Source: Shackletoniella antarctica (GTDB lineage: Bacteria > Cyanobacteriota > Cyanobacteriia > Phormidesmidales > Phormidesmidaceae). Taken from it: a DNA stretch of 36,852 nucleotides. The DNA is taken from positions 1-36,852 of the forward strand of contig QBMN01000023.1 in assembly GCA_003241845.1 (NCBI GenBank), in the 5' to 3' direction. A program made the translations under genes and the position numbers. The notes beneath the pieces were generated by a model that worked only from the letters and a program-made list of their open reading frames with translations, did not search any database and was not told where the DNA came from. The first letter of the stretch is position 1. Each line of letters opens with the position of its first letter. Positions 15,853 to 24,154 of this stretch are shown here, in pieces.

Positions 15853-16830
15853 ATGATTGATTATAGAAACCCTACCGCGCTCAACCTCCAAGCCATCGCC
15901 GACCAAACCCTCTCCTTCACTGTCACCATTCCTGACCCAGAGCGGCTCGATCGCTGGCTCACCGCCAACGTCAAAGAGCTTTCCCGCAACCGGGTGCAAA
16001 AGCTGATCGACTGGGAATACGTGCAGATCAACGGGCACCTCTGCACCAATAAAAAAGCAGCGGTGCAGGTGGGCGATCGCATTCAGCTCACCATCCCCGA
16101 ACCCCGCCCCCTAGAGCTGACGCCAGAGGATATTCCCCTCGACATTCTCTACGAAGACGAGCACCTGATCATTATCAACAAGCCCGCTGGCTTAGTCGTA
16201 CACCCCGCCCCCGGCAACATGAGCGGCACCCTGGTCAACGCGGTGCTGGCCCACTGCGGCGACCAGCTCCTCGGCATTGGCGGCGTGCAGCGCCCCGGCA
16301 TTGTGCACCGGCTCGACAAAGACACCACCGGGGCAATTGTCGTCGCCAAAACCGACCTGGCCCACAGCGGCCTCCAGGCCCAGATGAAGGCCAAAACCGC
16401 CCGCCGAGAATACCTAGGCGTGGTCTACGGCGCACCCAAGGCCGACTCAGGCACCATCGATGCCCCCCTGGGTCGCCACCCCATAGACCGCAAAAAAAAC
16501 GCCGTGGTGCCCCTAGAGAAAGGCCGCACCGCCGTCACCCACTGGCAGGTAGAAGAGCGACTGGGCAACTTCTCTCTGCTGCGCTTTCGCCTAGAGACGG
16601 GGCGCACCCACCAGATCCGCGTCCACAGCACCCACGTGGGCCACCCGCTGGTGGGCGATCTCACCTACGGCTCGGGGCGCGACGTGGGGGTTAATTTGCC
16701 CGGTCAGGCGCTCCACGCCGAGCGGCTCGAGCTACGCCACCCGGCCACCGGGGAGATGGTGGTGGCGATCGCCCCTCTGCCCGCGCACTTTATTAAGCTG
16801 CTGGCGGTGCTGCGGAGCCGATCAGCGTAG
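15853..16830 (+). CDS. RluA/RluD-family 23S rRNA/tRNA pseudouridine synthase
   Basis: This RNA pseudouridine synthase has an N-terminal S4 RNA-binding domain (about residues 28-85, RLDRWLTANVKELSRNRVQK) and the RluA-type catalytic domain. The catalytic aspartate is Asp155 in VHRLDKDTTG. Other family motifs are IIINKPAGLVVHPAPGN, TARREYLGVVYG and LETGRTHQIRVHSTHVGHPL. At 325 residues it matches RluD-like enzymes, which modify the 23S rRNA helix 69 region in E. coli. The exact target here is unknown. The gene is transcribed divergently from the VOC gene. Confidence 0.93.
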   Translation: MIDYRNPTALNLQAIADQTLSFTVTIPDPERLDRWLTANVKELSRNRVQKLIDWEYVQINGHLCTNKKAAVQVGDRIQLTIPEPRPLELTPEDIPLDILYEDEHLIIINKPAGLVVHPAPGNMSGTLVNAVLAHCGDQLLGIGGVQRPGIVHRLDKDTTGAIVVAKTDLAHSGLQAQMKAKTARREYLGVVYGAPKADSGTIDAPLGRHPIDRKKNAVVPLEKGRTAVTHWQVEERLGNFSLLRFRLETGRTHQIRVHSTHVGHPLVGDLTYGSGRDVGVNLPGQALHAERLELRHPATGEMVVAIAPLPAHFIKLLAVLRSRSA

Positions 16831-17017
16831 GGTTGTCGGTAAAAATGAATATTAAGTACGGGTCAAGAAGTATGAGTTAAGCAGATCAACGCTGGCGGCG
16901 AGGGCATACTAATTAAGTCACTCACCCAACCGTCAGATAGTCTGGTCGGGCTGCATCCAAAGGGCGATCGCCACCGTACCGACTCCATAGATCTTCGCGT
17001 CAGTTAACTCAGTTGTC

Positions 17018-17950
17018 ATGGCTAAACCAAACTCCCGCCCACAGACACTATGTCCATCGTTTTGGGCCTCATCGTCTCGGGTTTGGGTCAAACGCTGCCA
17101 GGGCACTGCCATTGCCGTCGGGTTACTGACCATCGCAGCTCTCCCGGCTGTCGCCTCCATCCCCAAGGTTCAGCTCCACGCTGCCGCCGTCGACCTCAAT
17201 GCCAAGCAAGATGGCTCAGATCCCTCCCTGCCCCCGCGCCCCAGCGTTATTCCTGAGGCCATCATTCCAGACGAAACGGGCATTGTCGGGCTTTCTCCCA
17301 CTCTCAGCGACGATGTCGGCGTCGGTCAGCTGCGGCCAGCGGCGGCGATTCTGCCTGGCTCCGGCAATACCCTGCAAAAAGCCAATTGGCTGCGGGGTGT
17401 CGCCCTGCCCATTTACCCCAGCCCCGAGAGTGCTCACTGGGGTTGGCTGATCAACGGCTGGCTGGTTCCCAACGACAGCGATCCTCTGGCCATTGGCCGC
17501 GATGCCGCCTTTTCCATGGTGCAAACCGAGCAGCAGATCTATGCTTTCCCGGTGTTAGAAATTCGCCCCGATGGCTGGTTTCGGTTTCAGTACACCCCGG
17601 CGGGGGCGGCCTGGGCGCACACCTCCCACCTCAATCTAGGCACCGTGCCTCTGACCATCGAGACCTGGGATATCTCCCTGGAAGACGCCGCGCGGGTAGA
17701 GTTTCGTCGCCCTGGGCTGGCACAACCCATGCGCCTAGCCCCCAGCACCAATGCCCCGCTGCAAGCGCTGGTGGGGCCAAACAGCATTATTCAACCCCTA
17801 GATCTCGAGGGCGACTGGCTGCGGGTGCGCGTGACCCAGCCCGCCCAGGGCTGCACACCGCTGCCGGGGTCTAGCAACCTAGAGGGCTGGGTGCGCTGGC
17901 GGAGCGATGCCGATGTGCCCCTGGTGTGGTTTCCAGCCAGCGGCTGCTAA
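17018..17950 (+). CDS. Exported hypothetical protein, SH3-like C-terminal region
   Basis: This protein of 310 residues has a hydrophobic segment at about 30-46 (AIAVGLLTIAALPAVAS) after a long basic N-terminal region, consistent with a signal peptide cleaved near VASI. The mature part has a low-complexity acidic/proline-rich segment, then a globular region with many Trp and Gly residues (YPSPESAHWGWLINGWLVP, PDGWFRFQYTP). It ends with a beta-rich module around VGPNSIIQPLDLEGDWLRVR that resembles SH3-like surface domains. No enzymatic motif is visible. The gene-free 187 bases upstream hold nothing recognisable. Confidence 0.7.
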   Translation: MAKPNSRPQTLCPSFWASSSRVWVKRCQGTAIAVGLLTIAALPAVASIPKVQLHAAAVDLNAKQDGSDPSLPPRPSVIPEAIIPDETGIVGLSPTLSDDVGVGQLRPAAAILPGSGNTLQKANWLRGVALPIYPSPESAHWGWLINGWLVPNDSDPLAIGRDAAFSMVQTEQQIYAFPVLEIRPDGWFRFQYTPAGAAWAHTSHLNLGTVPLTIETWDISLEDAARVEFRRPGLAQPMRLAPSTNAPLQALVGPNSIIQPLDLEGDWLRVRVTQPAQGCTPLPGSSNLEGWVRWRSDADVPLVWFPASGC

Positions 17951-17989
17951 CCTCCATTCACAAGATTTGCCCAGACAGAACTAGCCTCG

Positions 17990-18097
17990 CCAAGAAGATT
18001 TCCAGGAAAGAAAATACCAGCTTTGATCCAGCGACTATAGCCGTTGTAGGGTAGGCACTGCCCACCCTTGGGAAACTATTTTCCAGAAGTCGCCTAA
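17990..18097 (-). repeat. MITE-like repeat, copy D (variant interior)
   Basis: This element shares the ends of the MITE-like family but has a different middle. The left end contains TTTCCAGGAAAGAAAATACC. The right end on the minus strand reads TTAGGCGACTTCTGGAAAAT and then CCCAAGG, close to the right end of copy A. The interior holds GTAGGGTAGGCACTGCCCACC, matching the palindromic sequence at 9849-9869. Its terminal TTAGG supplies the TAG stop codon (18094-18096) of the minus-strand gene that follows. Confidence 0.65.
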
Positions 18098-18627
18098 GCT
18101 GGCAGACGAGCTAAAAACCTCTGAAGGCGAATTTTAGCCAGCACATAGACCGGCAGCTGGTAATGTTCGGCCATCAGCCAGCCCACCATGGTGCCGTGGG
18201 CAGCCAGCGTCCCGATAGCCCAAGCAACCGACCAGTTTATGCCTGCATTTTCTACCCCCACATTTTGTGCCAAGGGGGGAAACATATACCCACCCAAGGC
18301 AACCAGCCCTGCGGGAAAAATCACGAGCACCCCCCCCACGAGCCAAAGAGTGAGGGTCACCTCGCTACCGCCCTGGTGAATTGGCTGCCAGCGGCGACCC
18401 TGCCAGCGCCAGCCCATGGGCTGTAGGCCATCCACCACATGCACCGTTTGTCCAGCCAGGTTCAGGTCAAAAATGTGGCGACAAAAACTACAGGCGTAGG
18501 CATCCATCAGCGCCATTTGCTGAATCTGCCCGTGACGACACATTGGGCACTCGTAGGAGTCAGCTGCCTCAAAACCCAGCAGGCGCTGGCCGACCTGGTC
18601 ATTAGAAAATGTTTTGCCGCTGCCCAT
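18094..18627 (-). CDS. Membrane protein with N-terminal zinc-ribbon-like motif
   Basis: This is a 177-residue protein with two CxxC knuckles near the N terminus (Cys27/Cys30 in YECPMCRH and Cys46/Cys49 in YACSFCRH). They are 16 residues apart, as in rubredoxin-like zinc ribbons. Two hydrophobic segments follow, at about 93-113 (LTLWLVGGVLVIFPAGLVAL) and about 125-150 (INWSVAWAIGTLAAHGTMVG), with a basic C-terminal tail. The function is unknown; the layout suggests a cyanobacterial membrane protein with a cytoplasmic metal-binding head. The stop codon lies in the end of repeat copy D, so the native C terminus may have been altered by the insertion. Confidence 0.75.
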   Translation of the reverse strand: MGSGKTFSNDQVGQRLLGFEAADSYECPMCRHGQIQQMALMDAYACSFCRHIFDLNLAGQTVHVVDGLQPMGWRWQGRRWQPIHQGGSEVTLTLWLVGGVLVIFPAGLVALGGYMFPPLAQNVGVENAGINWSVAWAIGTLAAHGTMVGWLMAEHYQLPVYVLAKIRLQRFLARLPA

Positions 18628-18784
18628 AGGCTGCCTCAGCCTAAATTCTCTGACGTCTTGAGCGTCAGGCTAACCCCCGAGGGTCGTAACCGTTTTCCTG
18701 ACCGCTTTCTTACCAATCATAACGACTTAATCTGCCCCAGGGCAGCAGAGCATCACCTTGGCAGGTAGACATAGGGGCAAAAGC

Positions 18785-19648
18785 CTAGAGGACACCCACC
18801 AGGGGAGCACCCACGGTGCGGGTATAGTCTCGACCATCGTAGGTCAAGATCACCATGGGTTCTTGGCCAGACATATCGACCGACTTCACCCGAACGCGTC
18901 CACCGGCCAGCATGTCGCCCTGGGAGACGCGGCGGCTAACGGTGCTGCCAGGCTCGGTAACAATCACGCTAACGCCGCTGCCAACCTGCACCACGCCGCT
19001 GACCACAATCTGATCAATCAGGCTTTGAAATGCGGGGCTACCCGTGGGAGCCACGGCAATATCTGTGGGGCTGGGCGGAACGCCACCGGGCATAAAGGGC
19101 GCAGGCAGGCTAGGCAGGGTGACGGGCTGCACTAACACCTGAGGCAGCGGTGGCAGGCCCTGGGTGGCGACTACGGGCATCGCAGGTAATCTTTGACCGG
19201 CGATCGCAGGCGGTGCCGGTGTCAGCAGCGCCACTGCCGGGTCGGGCCGGGGCACCCGAGGACCTGGCAATACCACAGAGGCAAAGGGGTCAGGCCGACC
19301 AGCGGCCACAGCCTCTACCCGCGCCTGGGGAGAAGTAGAGCGCAGCAGGCTGGGGTCGGCAAGGCGTAGGGGAGTCGGTGCCGTGAAGAAAGGCTCTGAC
19401 TGAAACGGCGTAGCCGCTTCTTGAGTAGCCGGAATCAGCACCCCCTCGCCCTTGGGATCAACAGCGCCGCCGTCGGCATTGACGTCGGCCACCGGAGCCG
19501 TGCTAGGGCCACCCGTCGTGAGTTTGAGCGCCGCACCAGCGACCACCGCCAGCAGCAGACAGCCTGCGATCGCAGAATATAGCTTTCGATTGGCCAGACC
19601 TTGAAGCTTGGTTTGGCCAGCTTGCTCGAGCTTAACAGAGTAGGTCAT
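18785..19648 (-). CDS. Membrane-anchored protein with possible PilP/GspC-like C-terminal domain
   Basis: This 287-residue protein has a short cytoplasmic start, one membrane segment at about 23-42 (LYSAIAGCLLLAVVAGAALK), and a long proline/alanine-rich periplasmic linker. A compact beta-rich C-terminal domain of about 75 residues follows: VVSGVVQVGSGVSVIVTEPG, VSQGDMLAGGRVRVKSVDM and VILTYDGRDYTRTVG. That layout and the G-D-x-L-x-G-G-x-V-x-V pattern resemble the HR domains of PilP/GspC proteins that connect pilus or secretion machinery to the secretin. This is inference from pattern only. The ATG at 19648 is chosen over an upstream alternative at 19672. Confidence 0.72.
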   Translation of the reverse strand: MTYSVKLEQAGQTKLQGLANRKLYSAIAGCLLLAVVAGAALKLTTGGPSTAPVADVNADGGAVDPKGEGVLIPATQEAATPFQSEPFFTAPTPLRLADPSLLRSTSPQARVEAVAAGRPDPFASVVLPGPRVPRPDPAVALLTPAPPAIAGQRLPAMPVVATQGLPPLPQVLVQPVTLPSLPAPFMPGGVPPSPTDIAVAPTGSPAFQSLIDQIVVSGVVQVGSGVSVIVTEPGSTVSRRVSQGDMLAGGRVRVKSVDMSGQEPMVILTYDGRDYTRTVGAPLVGVL

Positions 19649-19788
19649 CGCAGCATCTCCCCGCAGATCCACACTACCTTAGCGAATTCCTTAGAAAGTG
19701 GAGCACTTTCCTCGTCATAGGCCAGCTACTGTCGTGGCGCAGAGTTGTGGCGAAGACTGGGGCGCAGACGGGAAACATGGCCCCCCAG

Positions 19789-20067
19789 CTAGCCCAGCCG
19801 CCGTTGGTGCATGGTCTGAAGCTGAAGCAACAGAGCCTCTGCCTCCACTTGCAGGTGTAGCAGCTCGACCTGCTGATCAGGAGGGTAGGGAGACTGGCGC
19901 ACCTGAATCCAGCAAATTTTGTCGTCAGCGGCAGGCTCGCCCAGCCCAGGGGTGATCTCTGCGAGTAACACAGCTGACTCTGCTGCTTTTGAGTTCGCGA
20001 TTTGTTTTGGTGCACCATCTGACCAGGCAGTCACCTGAACGTTAGCGCGATCAACGGGGGCATTCAT
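19789..20067 (-). CDS. Small hypothetical protein
   Basis: This 92-residue reading frame has a balanced, protein-like composition (AESAVLLAEITPGLGEPAAD, KICWIQVRQSPYPPDQQVEL) ending in a leucine-rich amphipathic helix. An overlapping frame at 19674-20018 is Ser/Cys/Arg-rich and looks like a shadow. No family is recognised and there is no signal peptide. It is on the same strand as the possible PilP/GspC-like gene, 140 bases upstream, and might share its transcript. Confidence 0.5.
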   Translation of the reverse strand: MNAPVDRANVQVTAWSDGAPKQIANSKAAESAVLLAEITPGLGEPAADDKICWIQVRQSPYPPDQQVELLHLQVEAEALLLQLQTMHQRRLG

Positions 20068-20361
20068 GGGGCAATCTTATAGAGAATTGTACTCACCCAG
20101 AAAGTTAAGGCATTTTCACCATCCTGTCTAGAGATCAATCTTAAACCGCACCGTCGTCGGCAGCGGAGCAACACTGGAGCAGTTTGAGAATTGGATATCG
20201 CGCTCAGTCCGTCGCCCAAAAAACAGACCTGACGATCTCTTGGGGTCAAGGCGCACGGTAAACTAGGAGACATAAAACGCTGACACCAGGCAGGCTGCTG
20301 CCCGCCACATTCCTCAGATCTTTAATCTTCCTCAGACTCTTTATCACCCCGCTGACCTACC

Positions 20362-21495
20362 GTGACCCTAAGCGTAACTCCCGCCACCGCTAGTTCTACC
20401 GCTAGTTCTACCGCTGCCCCTCGACGATCAGCCGCCGGGCTACAGCCCTGGCCCGGTCTAATCGAGGCTTATAGAGCCTATTTGCCCGTTTCAGAGCAAA
20501 CTCCGGTGGTCACCTTGTGTGAGGGCAACACGCCGCTGATTCCGATGCCAGCCCTGGCCCAGCACGTCGGTAAAGACGTCAAGGTGTGGGTCAAGTACGA
20601 CGGCCTCAACCCCACCGGCAGCTTTAAAGACCGGGGCATGACCATGGCTATTTCTAAGGCCAAGGAGGCCGGGGCCGAGGCGGTCATCTGCGCCAGCACG
20701 GGCAATACGTCTGCTGCTGCCGCCGCCTACGCGCGCCGGGGCGGTATGCGGGCCTTTGTGCTGATTCCAGAGGGCTATGTGGCCCTGGGCAAGCTGGCCC
20801 AGGCGCTGCTCTACGGGGCCGAGGTGCTAGCCATCAACGGCAATTTTGACGACGCCCTAGCCATGGTGCGCGAGCTGGCCAATGATTACCCCATCACCCT
20901 GGTCAACTCGGTCAACCCCTATCGCCTAGAGGGGCAAAAAACCGGTGCTTTTGAGGTGGTCGATGCCCTCGGCGACGCTCCCGACTGGCTCTGCATTCCG
21001 GTAGGTAACGCGGGCAACGTCACCGCCTACTGGATGGGATTTTGCGAGTATCACCAGCAGCGCAAGTGCAGCCAGCTGCCTCGCATGATGGGTTTCCAAG
21101 CGGCGGGGGCCGCGCCTCTCGTCAGCGGCCACAGGGTGCACGATCCTCAGACCCTGGCTACGGCCATTCGCATTGGCAACCCCGCCAGCTGGACCAAGGC
21201 CGAAGCCGTGCGCGACGCCAGCCAGGGCGAGTTTAACGCCGTCACCGACGAAGAGATTTTGGCGGCCTACCGCCTGCTGGCCCTAGAGGGAGTGTTCTGC
21301 GAACCCGCCAGCGCGGCATCTGTGGCCGGGTTGCTGAAGGTTAAAGATCAGGTGCCCGCTGGAGCCAAGATTGTCTGCGTGCTGACCGGCAACGGCCTCA
21401 AAGATCCTGACACGGCGATCGCTCACAGCAACAACCAGGTGAAGGGCAACCTCAACCCTGACCCCGTCACCGTAGCTAAGGCGATGGGTTTTTAG
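20362..21495 (+). CDS. thrC: Threonine synthase
   Basis: This PLP-dependent enzyme converts O-phosphohomoserine to threonine. PLP-binding Lys89 lies in [13 protein letters not shown], the substrate loop in [10 protein letters not shown], the serine/asparagine region in [16 protein letters not shown], the phosphate-binding glycine loop in [13 protein letters not shown], and the C-terminal [12 protein letters not shown] is intact. At 377 residues it is a typical short-form bacterial threonine synthase. The start is a GTG at 20362; the first 25 residues are Ser/Thr/Ala-rich and may be partly untranslated. The TAG stop (21493-21495) coincides with the first bases of repeat copy B. Confidence 0.95.
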   Translation: MTLSVTPATASSTASSTAAPRRSAAGLQPWPGLIEAYRAYLPVSEQTPVVTLCEGNTPLIPMPALAQHVGKDVKVWVKYDGLNPTGSFKDRGMTMAISKAKEAGAEAVICASTGNTSAAAAAYARRGGMRAFVLIPEGYVALGKLAQALLYGAEVLAINGNFDDALAMVRELANDYPITLVNSVNPYRLEGQKTGAFEVVDALGDAPDWLCIPVGNAGNVTAYWMGFCEYHQQRKCSQLPRMMGFQAAGAAPLVSGHRVHDPQTLATAIRIGNPASWTKAEAVRDASQGEFNAVTDEEILAAYRLLALEGVFCEPASAASVAGLLKVKDQVPAGAKIVCVLTGNGLKDPDTAIAHSNNQVKGNLNPDPVTVAKAMGF

Positions 21496-21556
21496 GAGGT
21501 CTCCAGGAAAGAAAATACCACCAGGTAGGGGCGCAGAGCCTGCGTCCTTAGGAGAC
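21492..21556 (+). repeat. MITE-like repeat, copy B (right half missing)
   Basis: This copy matches the first 60 or so bases of copy A (14189) almost perfectly, through GCAGAGCCTGCGTCCTTAGG, and then diverges. The right-hand inverted repeat was not found downstream. It begins TTTAGGAGGTCTCCAGG, and the TAG in this terminus is the stop codon of thrC. Confidence 0.75.
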
Positions 21557-21709
21557 AGCTCTGCCCGTAACCTTTCTGTCCGTAATCTTAACTGCTGCCG
21601 CTGTAGCCATTGCTGGAGAGTATGAACGTCCCTCCAAAACAACAACGATCCCTTGCCCCGGCCCAGCGCTGGGGTATTTTTTTGAGATCTAGCCGCGACG
21701 GCACAGTCA

Positions 21710-22660
21710 TCAGCTATCTTCCCCCGGCAGGCGGCTGTCACTGCGGGGCTGGCCCGATTGAGCCTGGGGCCAAATCGCCTTGAGCCGTTCTAAAAAGGCG
21801 TATACCGGCGGCGACAGCAGGGCATCGCCCAGCACGATCATGCCAATGATCCGCTCTAGGGGCTGGGGCAGCTCAGCCACCCGCAGCCCAGCCGGAATCG
21901 GCTCTGCCGCCAATGAGGCCATAATTGTCGCCCCCAGACCTCGCTCTACCATGCTGAGGATGGTGGAATCTTCGCGCACCACGTAGGCGGGCTGCACCTG
22001 CTGCCCCCAGCGGTGCAGCAGGCGGTCGATGTACTGGCGATCGCCGTCGTCAGGCGGCGGCAAAATCAGCGGGTAGGCCGCTAGGTCGGCCCAGGTTAGC
22101 GGCTGGGGTGGCGACGGCGAACCCGGAGGCAGCAGGGCAATGTAGCGATCGCGCAGCAGTTCCCACTGCTCAAACTCCTCGTGGGTAGGCAGGTAGGTAA
22201 ACCCCACGTCGGCCCGCCCCTGGCGCAGATCTTTCTCCACCATTTCGTAGTGAGATTTTTCATCAATGGCAATGGCCACCCCAGGGTACTGCTGGCGAAA
22301 CTGGCGAATCACCTCCGGCAGTATGTGGGTGGCTACGCTGCGAAAGGCCGCAATGCGCACCTCCCCGGTTTGCAACCCCTTAGCCTGGTCGGCTTCATGG
22401 CAGAGGTTGTAGAGCGATCGCAGCACCTGCCGCGCCTCCTCAGTAATGCGCTCGCCCACCGGGGTAAGCACCGCCCCCTGACGACCTCGATTCAACAACA
22501 ATACTCCTAGCTCTTCTTCTAGGGTGGCGATGGCGTGGCTTACCGCCGACTGCGACAGTTCTAGGTGCAGAGCCGCATCGCTAAAGGAACCCTGATCGGC
22601 AATGGCCACCAGCGCCCGCAGTTGCGAGAGTTTGAGGCGGTGGGGGTCAGCTTTGGCCAT
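21710..22660 (-). CDS. LysR-family transcriptional regulator
   Basis: This is a 316-residue regulator with an N-terminal winged helix-turn-helix (about residues 10-68: LSQLRALVAIADQGSFSDAA, LSQSAVSHAIATLEEELGV) and a periplasmic-binding-protein-like effector domain (from about 95: VRIAAFRSVATHILPEVIRQ). LysR proteins usually bind near their own promoter and activate a divergent gene in response to a small metabolite. Here the divergent region (22661-23269) contains a repeat and leads to a PEP-CTERM gene 600 bases away, so the target is unclear. The C-terminal tail (PQAQSGQPRSDSRLPGEDS) is low complexity. Confidence 0.93.
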   Translation of the reverse strand: MAKADPHRLKLSQLRALVAIADQGSFSDAALHLELSQSAVSHAIATLEEELGVLLLNRGRQGAVLTPVGERITEEARQVLRSLYNLCHEADQAKGLQTGEVRIAAFRSVATHILPEVIRQFRQQYPGVAIAIDEKSHYEMVEKDLRQGRADVGFTYLPTHEEFEQWELLRDRYIALLPPGSPSPPQPLTWADLAAYPLILPPPDDGDRQYIDRLLHRWGQQVQPAYVVREDSTILSMVERGLGATIMASLAAEPIPAGLRVAELPQPLERIIGMIVLGDALLSPPVYAFLERLKAIWPQAQSGQPRSDSRLPGEDS

Positions 22661-23269
22661 TGCGCCATCCTAAATTAGATCATAGATACGCTAGACACTA
22701 ACCCGTGGCTGCCCTTCGATGAAAGCCATGCCTCGACATTTTCGGTGCTTTTTTAGAGCTAAGGACAATTTTGGCAACAAAAATACCCAAGAATTTTGCT
22801 GCCTTCAAAGGACGCAAGCTCTGCGCCCCTGCTGGGGGTATCTTCTTTCCTGGAGACATCCTAATCAGCCCACGGTTAAAAAAAGACCTCAGACAGTGCA
22901 GTCAGATAAAATAAACCCTAAGGCCAGAAGCAGACGTCTGCCTGGGGAAAAACTACAGATCCCGAGCCGGACTTGGCATGGGAGGTCAAGGTATACTGAT
23001 ATGGCATCCGTATTTTTAGCAATATTTCTAACCAGATACCACAAAAAACACTGAGACTTCACACGGCGACTGTGGCATACACTCAGGCTCTCAAGCCAGG
23101 GTTCGACTAAAGTGGACAAAAGCCTTTTCAGTCCTGCTGACAAAGGCTTTAACCAGGCTGAAGTGGCACAGGTTGTCCCCTTGGGAACATTGTAAACCTA
23201 CTCAGCCCGACCCTCCCTTAGAAGAGGTGTCTAATATGACTACCCTTAACTACTAACCAGGTACCAGAG
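22661..23269. other. Long intergenic region with MITE copy C and a hairpin
   Basis: This 609-base gene-free region separates divergent genes. It contains repeat copy C (22760-22864) and a stem-loop at 23118-23150, where AAAGCCTTT-TCAG pairs with CTGA-C-AAAGGCTTT around TCCTG with one bulged base. The stem-loop has no T-run and lies about 120 bases before the PEP-CTERM start, so it may be a leader structure or operator. Open frames here lack coding character. Confidence 0.5.
22760..22864 (-). repeat. MITE-like repeat, copy C (full length, inverted)
   Basis: This is the same 105-bp element as copy A but in the opposite orientation. It begins TAAGGACAATTTTGGCAACA and ends GGAGACATCCTAA. It carries both imperfect inverted termini and the interior GGGGCGCAGAG/GCGTCC segment read on the minus strand. 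Several substitutions separate it from copy A, so it is an older or independently diverged copy. Confidence 0.8.
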
Positions 23270-24079
23270 ATGTTTATCAACCGTTACCTTTTAGGCGCAG
23301 GACTTGCTGCCGCTGTTGCGGTGTCTGCCACCGTTGTGGCAACGGCCCCGGCCCAGGCCCAGCTGCCCGCCGCTAGCCTCTCCCCAGATGGGTTTGCCAC
23401 CGACCTGGGGTTTGACAACCTCAAGGATCTCAATCTGCTCAAGGAGTCTGAAAGCCTAAGCGAACTCAAGAAGCTGATTAACAATGAAGCCAGTGCTCTA
23501 TCTAAGAGCTTTCTAGACCAATATCAGCTTGACACCAGCAAGCTGTTTTGGAATGGGGTAGACCCCGTTGAGGTCTACTTTATTAACGAAGGGGCTGGCT
23601 ACCGCAATCAGCTGTTCTTTACCGCCAACGACCTCGACGGCAACCAGACCGGCGGCGGCAAGATCTTTGACGACGTGTCTTCTCCCTTTAGTAAGCTGCC
23701 TAACTCAAATGGCCCTCTGGTGCTCGGCCAGGGCGTTAGCCTGGGCGGGTTCACTGGCCCCACTCAGCTCGACTTCCTGATCAAGTCTAACGGCAAGAAT
23801 GGCGGCACCACCATGCTGGGCACCAACGCCGCCGCTAACCCCAAGGGTCTACAGCACGTGGTGGCCTTCGAGCAGAGCGGCTGGACTATCCTTGGCTTTG
23901 AGGATATTGTCGGCGGCGGCGACCTCGACTACAACGACGTGATCTTCGCCGTGCGCGGCATTCAGGCCGGGGCACCCCCCGCTGAAGATGTGCCCGAGCC
24001 CTCTGCTCTGTTGGGTATGTTGGTGCTGGGCGTGGGCGGGTTTACCACCCTGCGCCGCCGCAAATTGGCAGAGGTGTAA
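23270..24079 (+). CDS. PEP-CTERM sorting-domain protein with DUF4114-like domain
   Basis: This is an exported protein of 269 residues. It has a signal peptide (LGAGLAAAVAVSATVVATAP, cleavage near AQAQ) and a C-terminal PEP-CTERM signal: VPEPSALLG, a hydrophobic helix, then RRRK. The region before the tail has the DUF4114-like pattern LGFEDIVGGGDLDYNDVIF, an acidic, probably calcium-binding loop. PEP-CTERM proteins are processed by an exosortase and often end in the extracellular matrix; the exosortase gene is not in this window. A strong terminator follows at 24122. Confidence 0.88.
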   Translation: MFINRYLLGAGLAAAVAVSATVVATAPAQAQLPAASLSPDGFATDLGFDNLKDLNLLKESESLSELKKLINNEASALSKSFLDQYQLDTSKLFWNGVDPVEVYFINEGAGYRNQLFFTANDLDGNQTGGGKIFDDVSSPFSKLPNSNGPLVLGQGVSLGGFTGPTQLDFLIKSNGKNGGTTMLGTNAAANPKGLQHVVAFEQSGWTILGFEDIVGGGDLDYNDVIFAVRGIQAGAPPAEDVPEPSALLGMLVLGVGGFTTLRRRKLAEV

Positions 24080-24121
24080 GCCCCTGCCAATCAATCTGTT
24101 CGTTCTACCCTAATGAACTCT

Positions 24122-24154
24122 TGGGAGGTGAGATGATTCACCTCCCATTTTTTT
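24122..24154 (+). terminator. Rho-independent terminator of the PEP-CTERM gene
   Basis: A perfect 10-bp stem (TGGGAGGTGA/TCACCTCCCA) with a 6-base loop is followed by seven T residues on the plus strand. There is no T-run on the minus side, so it acts on the PEP-CTERM gene. The 3' end and stop codon (24138-24140) of the convergent HAD gene lie inside the hairpin. Confidence 0.9.

Noticed and set aside
19674-20018. Minus-strand 114-codon frame
   Set aside because: It is rich in Ser, Cys, Arg and Trp without conserved patterns and overlaps the more protein-like frame 19789-20067.
22889-23143. Minus-strand 84-codon frame in the long intergenic region
   Set aside because: It has no Shine-Dalgarno sequence and no protein-like pattern, and it crosses the 23118-23150 hairpin.
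23090-23160. tRNA gene suggested by GGGTTCGACTAA
   Set aside because: No acceptor, D or anticodon stems can be drawn around it; the strong pairing is a separate hairpin.
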